From Coprobacillus cateniformis (GTDB lineage Bacteria > Bacillota_I > Bacilli_A > Erysipelotrichales > Coprobacillaceae), in assembly GCF_009767585.1 (NCBI RefSeq), contig NZ_WSNW01000001.1:1022090-1086089 (forward strand): DNA of 64,000 nt. Direction: 5' to 3'. Numbering within the stretch: the stretch's first letter is position 1; each line of letters opens with the position of its first letter. The notes beneath the pieces were generated by a model. The model ran no database searches and was not told the origin of the DNA. It saw only the letters and a list, made by a program, of their open reading frames with translations. This document shows, one piece after another, positions 1 to 7,829 of the stretch. A program made the translations under genes and the position numbers.

Positions 1-546
1 TTCAAATTCTTTTAATTTTGCTTCAGTTATTTTACCTGAATTAAATTCTCCAACAGCTTCAAATAAAGTTGATAAACAAGTTTGTTTCCCATCTAATCTT
101 CTACCAGCTAACATTGGTCCGCCACTTACAAAAATTGTTGGAATGTTTAATCTAGCAGCTGCCATTAATAATCCAGGAACATTTTTATCACAATTAGGAA
201 TCATAACCAATCCATCAAATTGATGTGCATTAGCTAAACATTCAGTACTGTCACAAATCAACTCTCTTGTAACCAATGAATATTTCATTCCTGTATGATT
301 CATAGCAATCCCATCGCAAACTGCAATAGCTGGAACTTCAATTGGTGTTCCACCTGCCAAATAAATTCCTTTCTTGACTGCTTCGGCTATTTTATCTAAG
401 TTCATATGTCCAGGAACAATTTCATTATAAGAATTAACAACTCCAATTAACGGTCTAGCTAGTTCTTCTTCTGTCATTCCTAATGCATTAAATAAAGATC
501 TATGAGGTGCTCTTTCAACACCTGTTTTGACATTATCACTTTTCAT
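1..546 (-). CDS. ilvD: Dihydroxy-acid dehydratase, N-terminal part (runs off window)
   Basis: Dehydrates 2,3-dihydroxy-isovalerate and 2,3-dihydroxy-3-methylvalerate to the 2-oxo acids in valine, isoleucine and leucine synthesis; a cytoplasmic Fe-S enzyme. The 182 visible codons start MKSDNVKTGVERAPHRSLF and carry family landmarks: GVVNSYNEIVPGH, AVCDGIAMNHTGM and IPNCDKNVPG, the last holding a cluster cysteine. The start ATG at 544-546 has a GGAGGGA ribosome site just upstream, 13 bases after the leuB stop. It is the last visible gene of the leuA operon. The C-terminal two thirds lie outside the window. Confidence 0.96.
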   Translation of the reverse strand, partial: MKSDNVKTGVERAPHRSLFNALGMTEEELARPLIGVVNSYNEIVPGHMNLDKIAEAVKKGIYLAGGTPIEVPAIAVCDGIAMNHTGMKYSLVTRELICDSTECLANAHQFDGLVMIPNCDKNVPGLLMAAARLNIPTIFVSGGPMLAGRRLDGKQTCLSTLFEAVGEFNSGKITEAKLKEFE

Positions 547-559
547 GCTTTTCCTCCCT

Positions 560-1642
560 CTATAGTCTCTCAACTATCAAATCACCCATTTGTGAACACG
601 ATACCTTTGTCTGTCCATCAGACATAATATCAATTGTACGATATCCATCCTTTAAAACCTTTTCAATCGCTCTTTCAATAGCCTCTGCTTCTTGATCCAT
701 ATCAAATGAATATCTTAACATCATAGCGGCTGAAAGAATTGTAGCAATTGGATTTGCAATATTTTTTCCTGCAATATCAGGTGCACTCCCATGGCTAGGT
801 TCATACATTCCTAATTTATCATCTCTTAATGATGCACTAGATAACATTCCAATTGACCCTGTAACCATACTGGCTTCATCACTTAAAATATCTCCAAACA
901 TGTTTTCTGTTAAAATCACATCAAACTGACGAGGATTCTTAACCAATTGCATTGCACAATTATCCACTAACATATGTTCAACTTCAACACTAGGATAATC
1001 CTTAGCAACCTCATTCACAACTTTTCTCCATAAACGAGAAGTATCAAGAACATTCGCTTTATCAACGCTTGTTACTTTCTTTCTACGTTTCATGGCAATA
1101 TCAAATCCACGAATAGCAATTCTTCTGATTTCATTTTCACTATATATTAAATTGTCATGTGCTACCATTTGCCCATTGACTTCTTTTGTTTCTCTTGCTC
1201 CAAAATACAAGCCACCTGTCAATTCACGCATAATCATCATATCAAAACCACCTTCAGTGATTTCTTCTTTTAAAGGACAAGCCCCTTTTAATTCATCATA
1301 TAGATAAGCGGGTCTTAAATTTGCAAATAAATTTAATTCTTTTCTGATTTTTAATAATCCCGCTTCTGGTCGAAGTGCTGGTTCTAACTGATACCATGGA
1401 GATGTATTTGTATCTCCACCAATTGATCCCAACAAGACAGCATCACTATTTTGTGCCACCTGAATGGCTTCATCTGTTAATGGCACCCCATATGCATCAA
1501 TAGAAGCTCCTCCCATTAAAATCTCACGATAATGAAAAGTATGATTGTATTTTCTTGAAATTGCATTTAAGACTTTTAATGCTTCATTCACAATCTCTGG
1601 TCCAATTCCATCACCTTTAATGACTGCAATATTCTTTTCCAT
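560..1642 (-). CDS. leuB: 3-isopropylmalate dehydrogenase
   Basis: Oxidatively decarboxylates 3-isopropylmalate to 2-oxoisocaproate with NAD, the last leucine-specific step before transamination. The product is 360 residues, normal for the family. Visible landmarks: GDGIGPEIV near residue 10, the RELTGGLYFG loop, DKANVLDTSRLWR, the metal-binding region TENMFGDILSDEAS, and EPSHGSAPDIAGKNIANP. The open frame extends 8 codons upstream, but the ATG at 1640-1642 follows AGAAAGGA with good spacing and matches the usual MEKNIAVIKGDGIGPE start. The start lies 4 bases before the leuD stop on the transcript, so translation is probably coupled. Confidence 0.96.
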   Translation of the reverse strand: MEKNIAVIKGDGIGPEIVNEALKVLNAISRKYNHTFHYREILMGGASIDAYGVPLTDEAIQVAQNSDAVLLGSIGGDTNTSPWYQLEPALRPEAGLLKIRKELNLFANLRPAYLYDELKGACPLKEEITEGGFDMMIMRELTGGLYFGARETKEVNGQMVAHDNLIYSENEIRRIAIRGFDIAMKRRKKVTSVDKANVLDTSRLWRKVVNEVAKDYPSVEVEHMLVDNCAMQLVKNPRQFDVILTENMFGDILSDEASMVTGSIGMLSSASLRDDKLGMYEPSHGSAPDIAGKNIANPIATILSAAMMLRYSFDMDQEAEAIERAIEKVLKDGYRTIDIMSDGQTKVSCSQMGDLIVERL

Positions 1643-1646
1643 ACAT

Positions 1647-2141
1647 TTATCCTTTCTTCTTTTCATTCACATAGTTTACTAAACCATTTGCTTGAATCAT
1701 TTTTTGTAAAAATTCTGGAAATGGCTGTGCCTGATATTCTATATTCTTTGTTTTATTTATAATTTTACCTGTATCAAAATCTACTTCGACTTCATTTCCT
1801 TCATCAATATCATTTGCTGCTTCTTCACATTCTAAGATAGCAAAACCAATATTAATAGAATTACGATAGAAAATTCTTGCAAACGATTTTGCAATAACAC
1901 AACTTACACCTGCTGTCTTCAATGCTAAAGGCGCATGCTCACGAGACGATCCACAACCAAAGTTTTTTCCAGCAACCATAATATCACCAGGCTCTACTCT
2001 TTCTACAAAGGTCGGATCAATATCAATCATGGCATGACTTGCTAATTCTTTTGCATCAAACGAATTCAAATATCTTGCTGGAATAATAACATCAGTATCA
2101 ACATTATCACCATATTTTAAGACTTTACCGTGTGCTAACAT
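1647..2141 (-). CDS. leuD: 3-isopropylmalate dehydratase small subunit
   Basis: Small (swivel) subunit that joins LeuC to isomerise 2-isopropylmalate to 3-isopropylmalate. The 164-residue product has the family core: GDNVDTDVIIPARYL, NFGCGSSREHAPLAL and SFARIFYRNSINIG. The longer frame reaching 2189 would put a 16-residue tail inside leuC. The ATG at 2139-2141 is preferred because GGGGAG sits 5 bases upstream, formed by the last codons of leuC. The start falls just after the leuC stop, a classic coupled pair. Confidence 0.95.
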   Translation of the reverse strand: MLAHGKVLKYGDNVDTDVIIPARYLNSFDAKELASHAMIDIDPTFVERVEPGDIMVAGKNFGCGSSREHAPLALKTAGVSCVIAKSFARIFYRNSINIGFAILECEEAANDIDEGNEVEVDFDTGKIINKTKNIEYQAQPFPEFLQKMIQANGLVNYVNEKKKG

Positions 2142-2142
2142 G

Positions 2143-3414
2143 TTACTCCCCATCCTTTCTAGGATCTGCAATATATCCTGCAATTGCACTTGCAGCTGCG
2201 ACTTCAGGAGAAGCCAAATAAATAAGTGCCTGCGTATCTCCCATTCTTCCTACAAAATTACGATTTGTTGTTGAAACACATTTTTCACCTTTTGCCATAA
2301 CACCCATATGTCCACCCATACAAGGACCGCAACTTGGTGTATTAAAAGCACAACCTGCTTCAACAAAGATTTCAGCCAATCCTTCTTGAATACATTGTAC
2401 AAAGATTTTTTGTGTTGCTGGAACAACCATCACACGTACATGATGAGCAACCTGCTTTCCTTTTAGAATAGCAGCTGCTTTTCGTAAATCACTCATTCTT
2501 CCATTTGTACATGATCCAATGACAACTTGATCAATCATAATTTTCTCTTCATTATTGATTTCATCCATTGTATGTGCATTTCCTGGTAAGTGAGGAAATG
2601 CAACAGTAGGAACAATTGAAGACAAATCAATTTCAATCACTTCATCATAAACTGCATCTTTATCTGCTATATATTCTTTATACTCTTTCTTTGAATGTTT
2701 CTTCATATAATCTCTTGTTTGATTATCAACAGGGAAAATTCCATTTTTAGCTCCTGCCTCAATAGCCATATTACAGATTGTAAAACGGTCATCCATTGAA
2801 AGTTCAGCAACTCCTTCACCTGTAAACTCCATTGATTTATATAAAGCTCCATCAACACCAATTTTACCAATTATGTGTAAGATAACATCTTTACCACTTA
2901 CATAAGGTTGTAATTTTCCTTTTAATACAAATTGAATAGCACTTGGTACCTTGAACCACAATTCGCCAGTTGCCATACCAGTCGCAATATCAGTTGTTCC
3001 AACACCAGTAGAAAATGCTCCTAAAGCTCCATAAGTACATGTATGAGAATCTGCTCCAATAATACATTCCCCTGCTACAACAATTCCTTTTTCAGGTAAG
3101 ATAGCATGTTCAACACCACATTTTCCTTGTTCCATATGATGTGTTAAGCATTGATTTAAAGAGAATTCTCTAATTGCCTTTGAATTCTCAGCAGATTTAA
3201 TATCTTTATTTGGTGTAAAATGATCTGGAACCAAAATCACTTTATCCTTATCAAAGACTTCATTAGCCATTTGTTTAAAAATAGGCAATGCCATTGGTCC
3301 TGTAATATCATTAGCCATTACAACATCTAATTTTGCTTCTATCAATTGACCAGCTACAACTTGTTTTAAACCTGCATGATCAGCTAATATCTTTTGTGTC
3401 ATTGTCATCGACAT
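2143..3414 (-). CDS. leuC: 3-isopropylmalate dehydratase large subunit
   Basis: Large, Fe-S-containing subunit of isopropylmalate isomerase. The product is 423 residues. Cluster cysteines are visible in VIGSCTNGR and in the C-terminal SCGPCMGGHMG, with the GADSHTCTYGALGAF motif in the first third. Length and the N-terminus MSMTMTQKILADHAG match the bacterial/archaeal LeuC type of about 420 residues rather than the 465-residue enterobacterial form. The chosen ATG at 3412-3414 follows GGGGGAAG; a frame extension to 3480 has no ribosome site and runs through two hairpins. Confidence 0.95.
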   Translation of the reverse strand: MSMTMTQKILADHAGLKQVVAGQLIEAKLDVVMANDITGPMALPIFKQMANEVFDKDKVILVPDHFTPNKDIKSAENSKAIREFSLNQCLTHHMEQGKCGVEHAILPEKGIVVAGECIIGADSHTCTYGALGAFSTGVGTTDIATGMATGELWFKVPSAIQFVLKGKLQPYVSGKDVILHIIGKIGVDGALYKSMEFTGEGVAELSMDDRFTICNMAIEAGAKNGIFPVDNQTRDYMKKHSKKEYKEYIADKDAVYDEVIEIDLSSIVPTVAFPHLPGNAHTMDEINNEEKIMIDQVVIGSCTNGRMSDLRKAAAILKGKQVAHHVRVMVVPATQKIFVQCIQEGLAEIFVEAGCAFNTPSCGPCMGGHMGVMAKGEKCVSTTNRNFVGRMGDTQALIYLASPEVAAASAIAGYIADPRKDGE

Positions 3415-3450
3415 AATTACTTCCCCCTTCATCCTTTGTATGTCATCACT

Positions 3451-3494
3451 AAAGAGTCTAAGACTCTTTACTGAACACACACAAAAGTGTGTGT
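3451..3494 (-). other. Two tandem stem-loops between ilvC and leuC
   Basis: Within the operon, 3451-3469 is a perfect inverted repeat with 9-base arms, and 3475-3494 has 8-base arms of alternating A and C around a 4-base loop. Neither is followed by a U-run on the transcribed strand, so they do not look like terminators. They sit directly upstream of the leuC ribosome site and may mark RNA processing or differential stability between ilvC and leuC. The role is inferred only. Confidence 0.5.
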
Positions 3495-3499
3495 ATTGA

Positions 3500-4516
3500 T
3501 TAGTTATTAATTAACTTGTCTTCATCAGACCAGCTATATAATTTTCTAACTTCTTTACCAGTTTTTTCAGATATATGTTCAGTTGCTAATTTACGCATAG
3601 CTTTAAAGTGAGCTTGTCCACCAGCTTCAGACATATCTAATAAGAAATCTTTAGCAAAAGTTCCATCTTGAATATCAGATAAAACTTTTTTCATTGCTTT
3701 CTTTGTATCTTCAGTGATAATTTTTGGTCCAGTAATATAATCACCATATTCAGCTGTATTAGAGATAGAATATCTCATACCTTCAAATCCAGATTGATAA
3801 ATTAAATCTACAATCAATTTCATTTCATGAATACATTCAAAATATGCATTTCTTTCATCATATCCAGCTTCTACTAATGTTTCAAAACCAGCTTGCATTA
3901 AGGCACAAACACCACCACATAAAACAGCTTGTTCACCAAATAAATCAGTTTCTGTTTCTGTTCTAAATGTTGTTTCTAGTACACCAGCTCTTGCTCCACC
4001 AATACCTAATGAATAAGCTAATGCAATATCTTGTGCTCTTCCTGTTGCATCTTGTTCTACTGCAACTAGACAAGGAACACCTTTTCCAGCTTGATATTCA
4101 CTACGAACTGTATGTCCTGGTCCTTTTGGCGCAACCATAGTGACATCGACATTCTTAGGTGGAACAATTTGTCCAAAATGAATATTGAAACCATGAGCAA
4201 ACATTAACATGTTTCCTTCTTCTAAGTTTGGCTCAATTGATTCTTTGTATAATTTTGCTTGTAACTCATCATTAATTAAAATCATGATGATATCTGCTTT
4301 CTTAGCAGCTTCAGCTGAAGTGTAAACTTCAAATCCTTGTGCTTCTGCTTTTGCCCAAGATTTAGAACCTTCATATAAACCGATAATAACGTTAACTCCA
4401 GATTCCTTTAAGTTTAATGCATGAGCATGTCCTTGAGAACCATACCCAATGATTGCTACTGTTTTGTTATCTAATAAAGATAAATCACAATCTGACTGAT
4501 AATAAATTTTTGCCAT
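3500..4516 (-). CDS. ilvC: Ketol-acid reductoisomerase (NADP+)
   Basis: Isomerises and reduces acetolactate or acetohydroxybutyrate to the dihydroxy acids used by IlvD. The 338-residue class I length is typical. Visible: the Rossmann motif IGYGSQGHAHALNLKESG near residue 23, MVAPKGPGHTVR, the metal-binding region TETDLFGEQAVLCGG, and the C-terminal knotted domain with CIHEMKLIVDLIYQSG and SNTAEYGDY. The ATG at 4514-4516 follows GGGGGTC. It lies 12 bases after ilvN and 85 bases ahead of leuC. Confidence 0.97.
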   Translation of the reverse strand: MAKIYYQSDCDLSLLDNKTVAIIGYGSQGHAHALNLKESGVNVIIGLYEGSKSWAKAEAQGFEVYTSAEAAKKADIIMILINDELQAKLYKESIEPNLEEGNMLMFAHGFNIHFGQIVPPKNVDVTMVAPKGPGHTVRSEYQAGKGVPCLVAVEQDATGRAQDIALAYSLGIGGARAGVLETTFRTETETDLFGEQAVLCGGVCALMQAGFETLVEAGYDERNAYFECIHEMKLIVDLIYQSGFEGMRYSISNTAEYGDYITGPKIITEDTKKAMKKVLSDIQDGTFAKDFLLDMSEAGGQAHFKAMRKLATEHISEKTGKEVRKLYSWSDEDKLINN

Positions 4517-4528
4517 TTTCTTGACCCC

Positions 4529-5041
4529 CTATTTGTTTTCTACTTTTTTTATATCAAAATCACTAAGACCTCTTGAAATACCAGCTAAACCAGTACGTAC
4601 AATCTCAACGATATTGAAACCATCTAACATGGCTAATAAGCCATTAATCTTACTGTGATCACCAGTGACTTCTACAACCAGTGAATCAGGTGATACATCT
4701 ACAATTTTTGCTCTAAAGATATCTACTATTGAAACAATATCTGCTCTTGTTGATTGATCTGCTTCTACTTTCACCATCAATAATTCACGATATACTGAAG
4801 AGACACGTGGCAATGCAAATATTTCAATAACATCTTCTAACTTTCTTAACTGTTTCTCGATCTGTTCTAGAATCTGCTGATCGCCTTGAGCGACAACAGT
4901 CATACGAGAAACACCCTCTGTACTTGTTGGTCCAACAGTTAAACTATCAATGTTATAACCACGTCGAGCAAACAATCCACTGACACGTGTCAAAACACCC
5001 GAACTGTTATGAACAAGAATTGATAAAATGAGTTCTTCCAT
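4529..5041 (-). CDS. ilvN: Acetolactate synthase small (regulatory) subunit
   Basis: Regulatory ACT-domain subunit that confers valine feedback control on acetolactate synthase. The 170-residue product opens with LILSILVHNSSGVLTRVSGLFARRGYNIDSL (split by position: ACT domain residues about 4-75), followed by the C-terminal ALS_ss domain. It starts 3 bases past the leuA stop. No catalytic large subunit (ilvB) is next to it in the window, although the usual order is ilvB-ilvN-ilvC; the large subunit must be elsewhere or beyond ilvD. Confidence 0.94.
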   Translation of the reverse strand: MEELILSILVHNSSGVLTRVSGLFARRGYNIDSLTVGPTSTEGVSRMTVVAQGDQQILEQIEKQLRKLEDVIEIFALPRVSSVYRELLMVKVEADQSTRADIVSIVDIFRAKIVDVSPDSLVVEVTGDHSKINGLLAMLDGFNIVEIVRTGLAGISRGLSDFDIKKVENK

Positions 5042-5044
5042 AAT

Positions 5045-6727
5045 CTATCCTTCCTTTTTCATATATTTATGAATACGGTTCATTGCCGAAATCATTGCCT
5101 TAATTGTTGCAGTTGTAATGTCTGGATGAACACCGACTCCATATTCACACACTGCACTGCCTTTAGGTCGCAGTTGAATATAAGCGGCAGCTTTAGCAGA
5201 AGAACCAGCTGTTAAAGCATGTTCACTATAATTAATTAACTCAGTATACAAGAAATCCTCTTGTGAGTTAAAAGCATTCTTCACAGCATCAATTGGACCA
5301 TTTCCATATCCAACTAAAGTTTTCATGACTCCACGATCTTCAATCGTGACTTCTGCTCTTCTTTCATATTCACCTTCATCACTGATATCAATTAATCTTT
5401 GTTTAATAAACTTATATGGTGTCTCATTATCAATATATTCTTTCTTGAAAGTATCATAGATTCTTTCAGGTGAGACTTCACCTTCTGTTTCACTAATATT
5501 TTGAATTGCTTTTGCAAAATCTGCTTGTAAGGCTTTTGGTAATTGATAACCAAAGACAGTATCCATCACAAATGCAACCCCACCTTTTCCTGATTGTGAA
5601 TTAATACGAACAATTGGTTCATATTGTCTATTTAAATCAGCTGGATCAATTGGTAAGTATGGAACTTCCCAAAGTTCTTGACCTCTTTCGTGATAAGCAT
5701 GCATTCCTTTATTAATAGCATCTTGATGACTACCCGAGAACGCTGTAAAGACAAGTTGTCCAGCATATGGATGACGTGGTGGAACTTCCATCTTTGTATC
5801 TTTTTCATAGATTGCTTTGATATGATTCATTTGACTTAATTCAAGTTCTGGATCAATTCCATGAGTATACATATTCAATGCTAAAGTAATCACATCAACA
5901 TTTCCTGTTCTCTCACCATTTCCAAATAATGTTCCTTCTACTCTGTCTGCTCCTGCCAATAATCCAAGCTCAGTTGTCGCTACACCACAACCTCTATCAT
6001 TATGTGGATGCAAACTGACAATAACACGTTCTCTGTCTTTAAAGTTCTTACACATCCATTCAATTTGATCTGCATAAACATTTGGTGTATCCATTTCAAC
6101 AGTTGATGGTAAATTAATGATAACTTTATTATCAGGTGTTGCTCCCCATGTATCCATGACAGCTTCACAAATTTCTAATGCATAGTCTACTTCTGTTCCT
6201 GTAAAACTTTCTGGTGAATATTCTAAGATAACTTTTCCCTCAAATTCCTGAGATAATTCTTTGACTAATTTTGTTCCCTCAACAGCAATTTTCTTAATTT
6301 CTTCTTTTCCTTTTCTAAAGACAACGTCTCTTTGTAGAATTGAAGTTGAATTATAAATATGAACAATGGCTTTATCTAATCCTTTTAATGATTCAAATGT
6401 TCTTCTAATCAAATGTTCTCTTGCCTGTGTTAAAACCTGCACAGTCACATCATCAGGAATTAAATTTTCATCAATCAATAATCTTAAGAAATCATATTCA
6501 ATTTGTGATGAAGATGGAAAACCAACTTCAATTTCCTTAAACCCTAAATCAACTAATAATTGAAACATCTCTACTTTTTCTTCGATTTTCATTGGTGTAA
6601 TGAGTGCTTGATTACCATCACGTAAATCAACAGAACACCAAATTGGTGCTTTGACAATTTCATTGTCTGGCCAAGTACGATCTTTCAACTTCACTGTTTC
6701 AAACTTCTTATACTTTTTATAGTTCAT
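5045..6727 (-). CDS. leuA: 2-isopropylmalate synthase (long, type-2 form)
   Basis: Condenses acetyl-CoA with 2-oxoisovalerate, the committed leucine step. At 560 residues it belongs to the longer LeuA group, also found in actinobacteria and fungi, whose N-terminus reads KFETVKLKDRTWP. The metal and catalytic motif SVDLRDGNQAL lies near residue 32, and SLHPHNDRGCGVATTEL with LFGNGERTGNVD near 240-275. The C-terminal LeuA regulatory domain starts around residue 430. It is the first gene of the operon, preceded by GGGAGGCAG and by the leucine T-box leader, so it is expected to be controlled by charging of tRNA-Leu and by leucine feedback. Confidence 0.95.
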   Translation of the reverse strand: MNYKKYKKFETVKLKDRTWPDNEIVKAPIWCSVDLRDGNQALITPMKIEEKVEMFQLLVDLGFKEIEVGFPSSSQIEYDFLRLLIDENLIPDDVTVQVLTQAREHLIRRTFESLKGLDKAIVHIYNSTSILQRDVVFRKGKEEIKKIAVEGTKLVKELSQEFEGKVILEYSPESFTGTEVDYALEICEAVMDTWGATPDNKVIINLPSTVEMDTPNVYADQIEWMCKNFKDRERVIVSLHPHNDRGCGVATTELGLLAGADRVEGTLFGNGERTGNVDVITLALNMYTHGIDPELELSQMNHIKAIYEKDTKMEVPPRHPYAGQLVFTAFSGSHQDAINKGMHAYHERGQELWEVPYLPIDPADLNRQYEPIVRINSQSGKGGVAFVMDTVFGYQLPKALQADFAKAIQNISETEGEVSPERIYDTFKKEYIDNETPYKFIKQRLIDISDEGEYERRAEVTIEDRGVMKTLVGYGNGPIDAVKNAFNSQEDFLYTELINYSEHALTAGSSAKAAAYIQLRPKGSAVCEYGVGVHPDITTATIKAMISAMNRIHKYMKKEG

Positions 6728-6754
6728 GTTCTGCCTCCCTCTTCCCTATATAAT

Positions 6755-7060
6755 AAAAAATCTCGTCTCCATCATGAAAGAAATTCATAATAGAGGACGA
6801 GAGTTACTCACTTCGTGGTTCCACCTCATATTTATTATTGCCTCACGACAATAACCTTATCAAGTACGCTTATTTATAAGTTCATACTCTAGCGTGATAA
6901 CGGTCGCAAGTTCCGTAGCAGCTTACTCCTATTGTTTCAGTGCTCCACTCAAGGATGAGTTCAATAATGTATTCTCGACTTTTTTCACCAACCAAAGTCT
7001 CTCTATGCTTCATATCATTATTTACTATTTCCTATCTTTGTATTTCCTATAGGGTTGTTG
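6755..7060 (-). promoter_or_regulatory. Leucine T-box leader (specifier CUC) with terminator
   Basis: Read on the minus strand, the leader has the T-box sequence GAGGTGGAACCACG at 6814-6827, which binds the acceptor end of uncharged tRNA. It also has an AGAGAG plus GGTTGGTG stem I element near 6985-7000, and GAACUCA at 6956-6962 with the CUC leucine specifier at 6957-6959. The T-box is followed by a terminator hairpin at about 6761-6803 with arms CTCGTC and GACGAG, and a run of six T at 6755-6760. Uncharged tRNA-Leu should stabilise the antiterminator and switch on leuA and the genes behind it. Confidence 0.93.
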
Positions 7061-7065
7061 CATAT

Positions 7066-7094
7066 ATCATATACTCTTTTCCATTTATAGTCAA
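7066..7094 (-). promoter_or_regulatory. Probable sigma-A promoter of the leu/ilv operon
   Basis: On the minus strand, TTGACT (7089-7094) and TATGAT (7066-7071) are separated by exactly 17 bases. Initiation a few bases downstream would begin just before stem I of the T-box leader. Confidence 0.75.
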
Positions 7095-7211
7095 TAAGAA
7101 TTTCAGTTTTTTGTTTGTGAATTTTTAGTTTTGGAAAATTGTATATATTATATTTTGGATTTTCACTAAATTATCTTAAAATTAGATATATACATATTTA
7201 TATGAATAGAC

Positions 7212-7715
7212 TTATTGATTATTTTGAATTATTTCATAAACTAAATTTTCATTACTTAATTTTTCAACATCCATTTCATCTTTATGAGTTTCTTTCCACT
7301 CATCAATCATTGAAATAGTCGTAATTGATATTTTGTAATGATCCTTTTGTAATACAAAGGTTGAAGAAATTGTTCCATCATACAGCTCTACACTATATCC
7401 CTCTTTTTCTAACATTTTCACATAATTATAAATCGAAGGAATTGATTCATCATGAGCATCTACTTCATCAATAGCTAAGCCAAAAACAAGCCTAGCATCC
7501 GTTTGATTAAGAATCATCACTTCTTGAGGTGATACTTTTAAATATGAAACAATGTTTTTCACTTCAGGAAACTTTACATAATTATCATTTTTAAATTCTT
7601 CAGTTTGAGATGTGACATTCTCGTTTGATAGTGGTGTCGTTGCATTCTCTTGTTTCTTTCCATTTGTGCACCCAGTTATAACAAACAAACATATCAATAT
7701 AATTATCTTTTTCAT
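7212..7715 (-). CDS. Predicted lipoprotein, function unknown
   Basis: 167 residues. The N-terminus MKKIIILICLFVITGC is a lipoprotein signal with lipobox ITGC, so Cys16 should be lipidated and the protein anchored on the outer face of the membrane. A low-complexity N/T/E/Q linker follows, then a compact alpha/beta domain that I do not recognise. AAAGGAGG precedes the ATG. It is the last gene behind the two fused ABC transporter genes on the same strand (114-base gap) and may be a substrate-binding, immunity or sensor partner of them. That role is inferred from position only. Confidence 0.7.
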   Translation of the reverse strand: MKKIIILICLFVITGCTNGKKQENATTPLSNENVTSQTEEFKNDNYVKFPEVKNIVSYLKVSPQEVMILNQTDARLVFGLAIDEVDAHDESIPSIYNYVKMLEKEGYSVELYDGTISSTFVLQKDHYKISITTISMIDEWKETHKDEMDVEKLSNENLVYEIIQNNQ

Positions 7716-7829
7716 AAAAAACCTCCTTTAGTTTCAGTATAACATATCATATTTAATTATTGAAATATGAGTTGTATCAATTTAATTAACTAATCACGAA
7801 TATAATACTTACTCCTATTTATTTAATTA

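Noticed and set aside
6940..7128. Plus-strand ORF of 62 codons
   Set aside because: Lies antisense to the leucine T-box leader and its promoter; no ribosome site.
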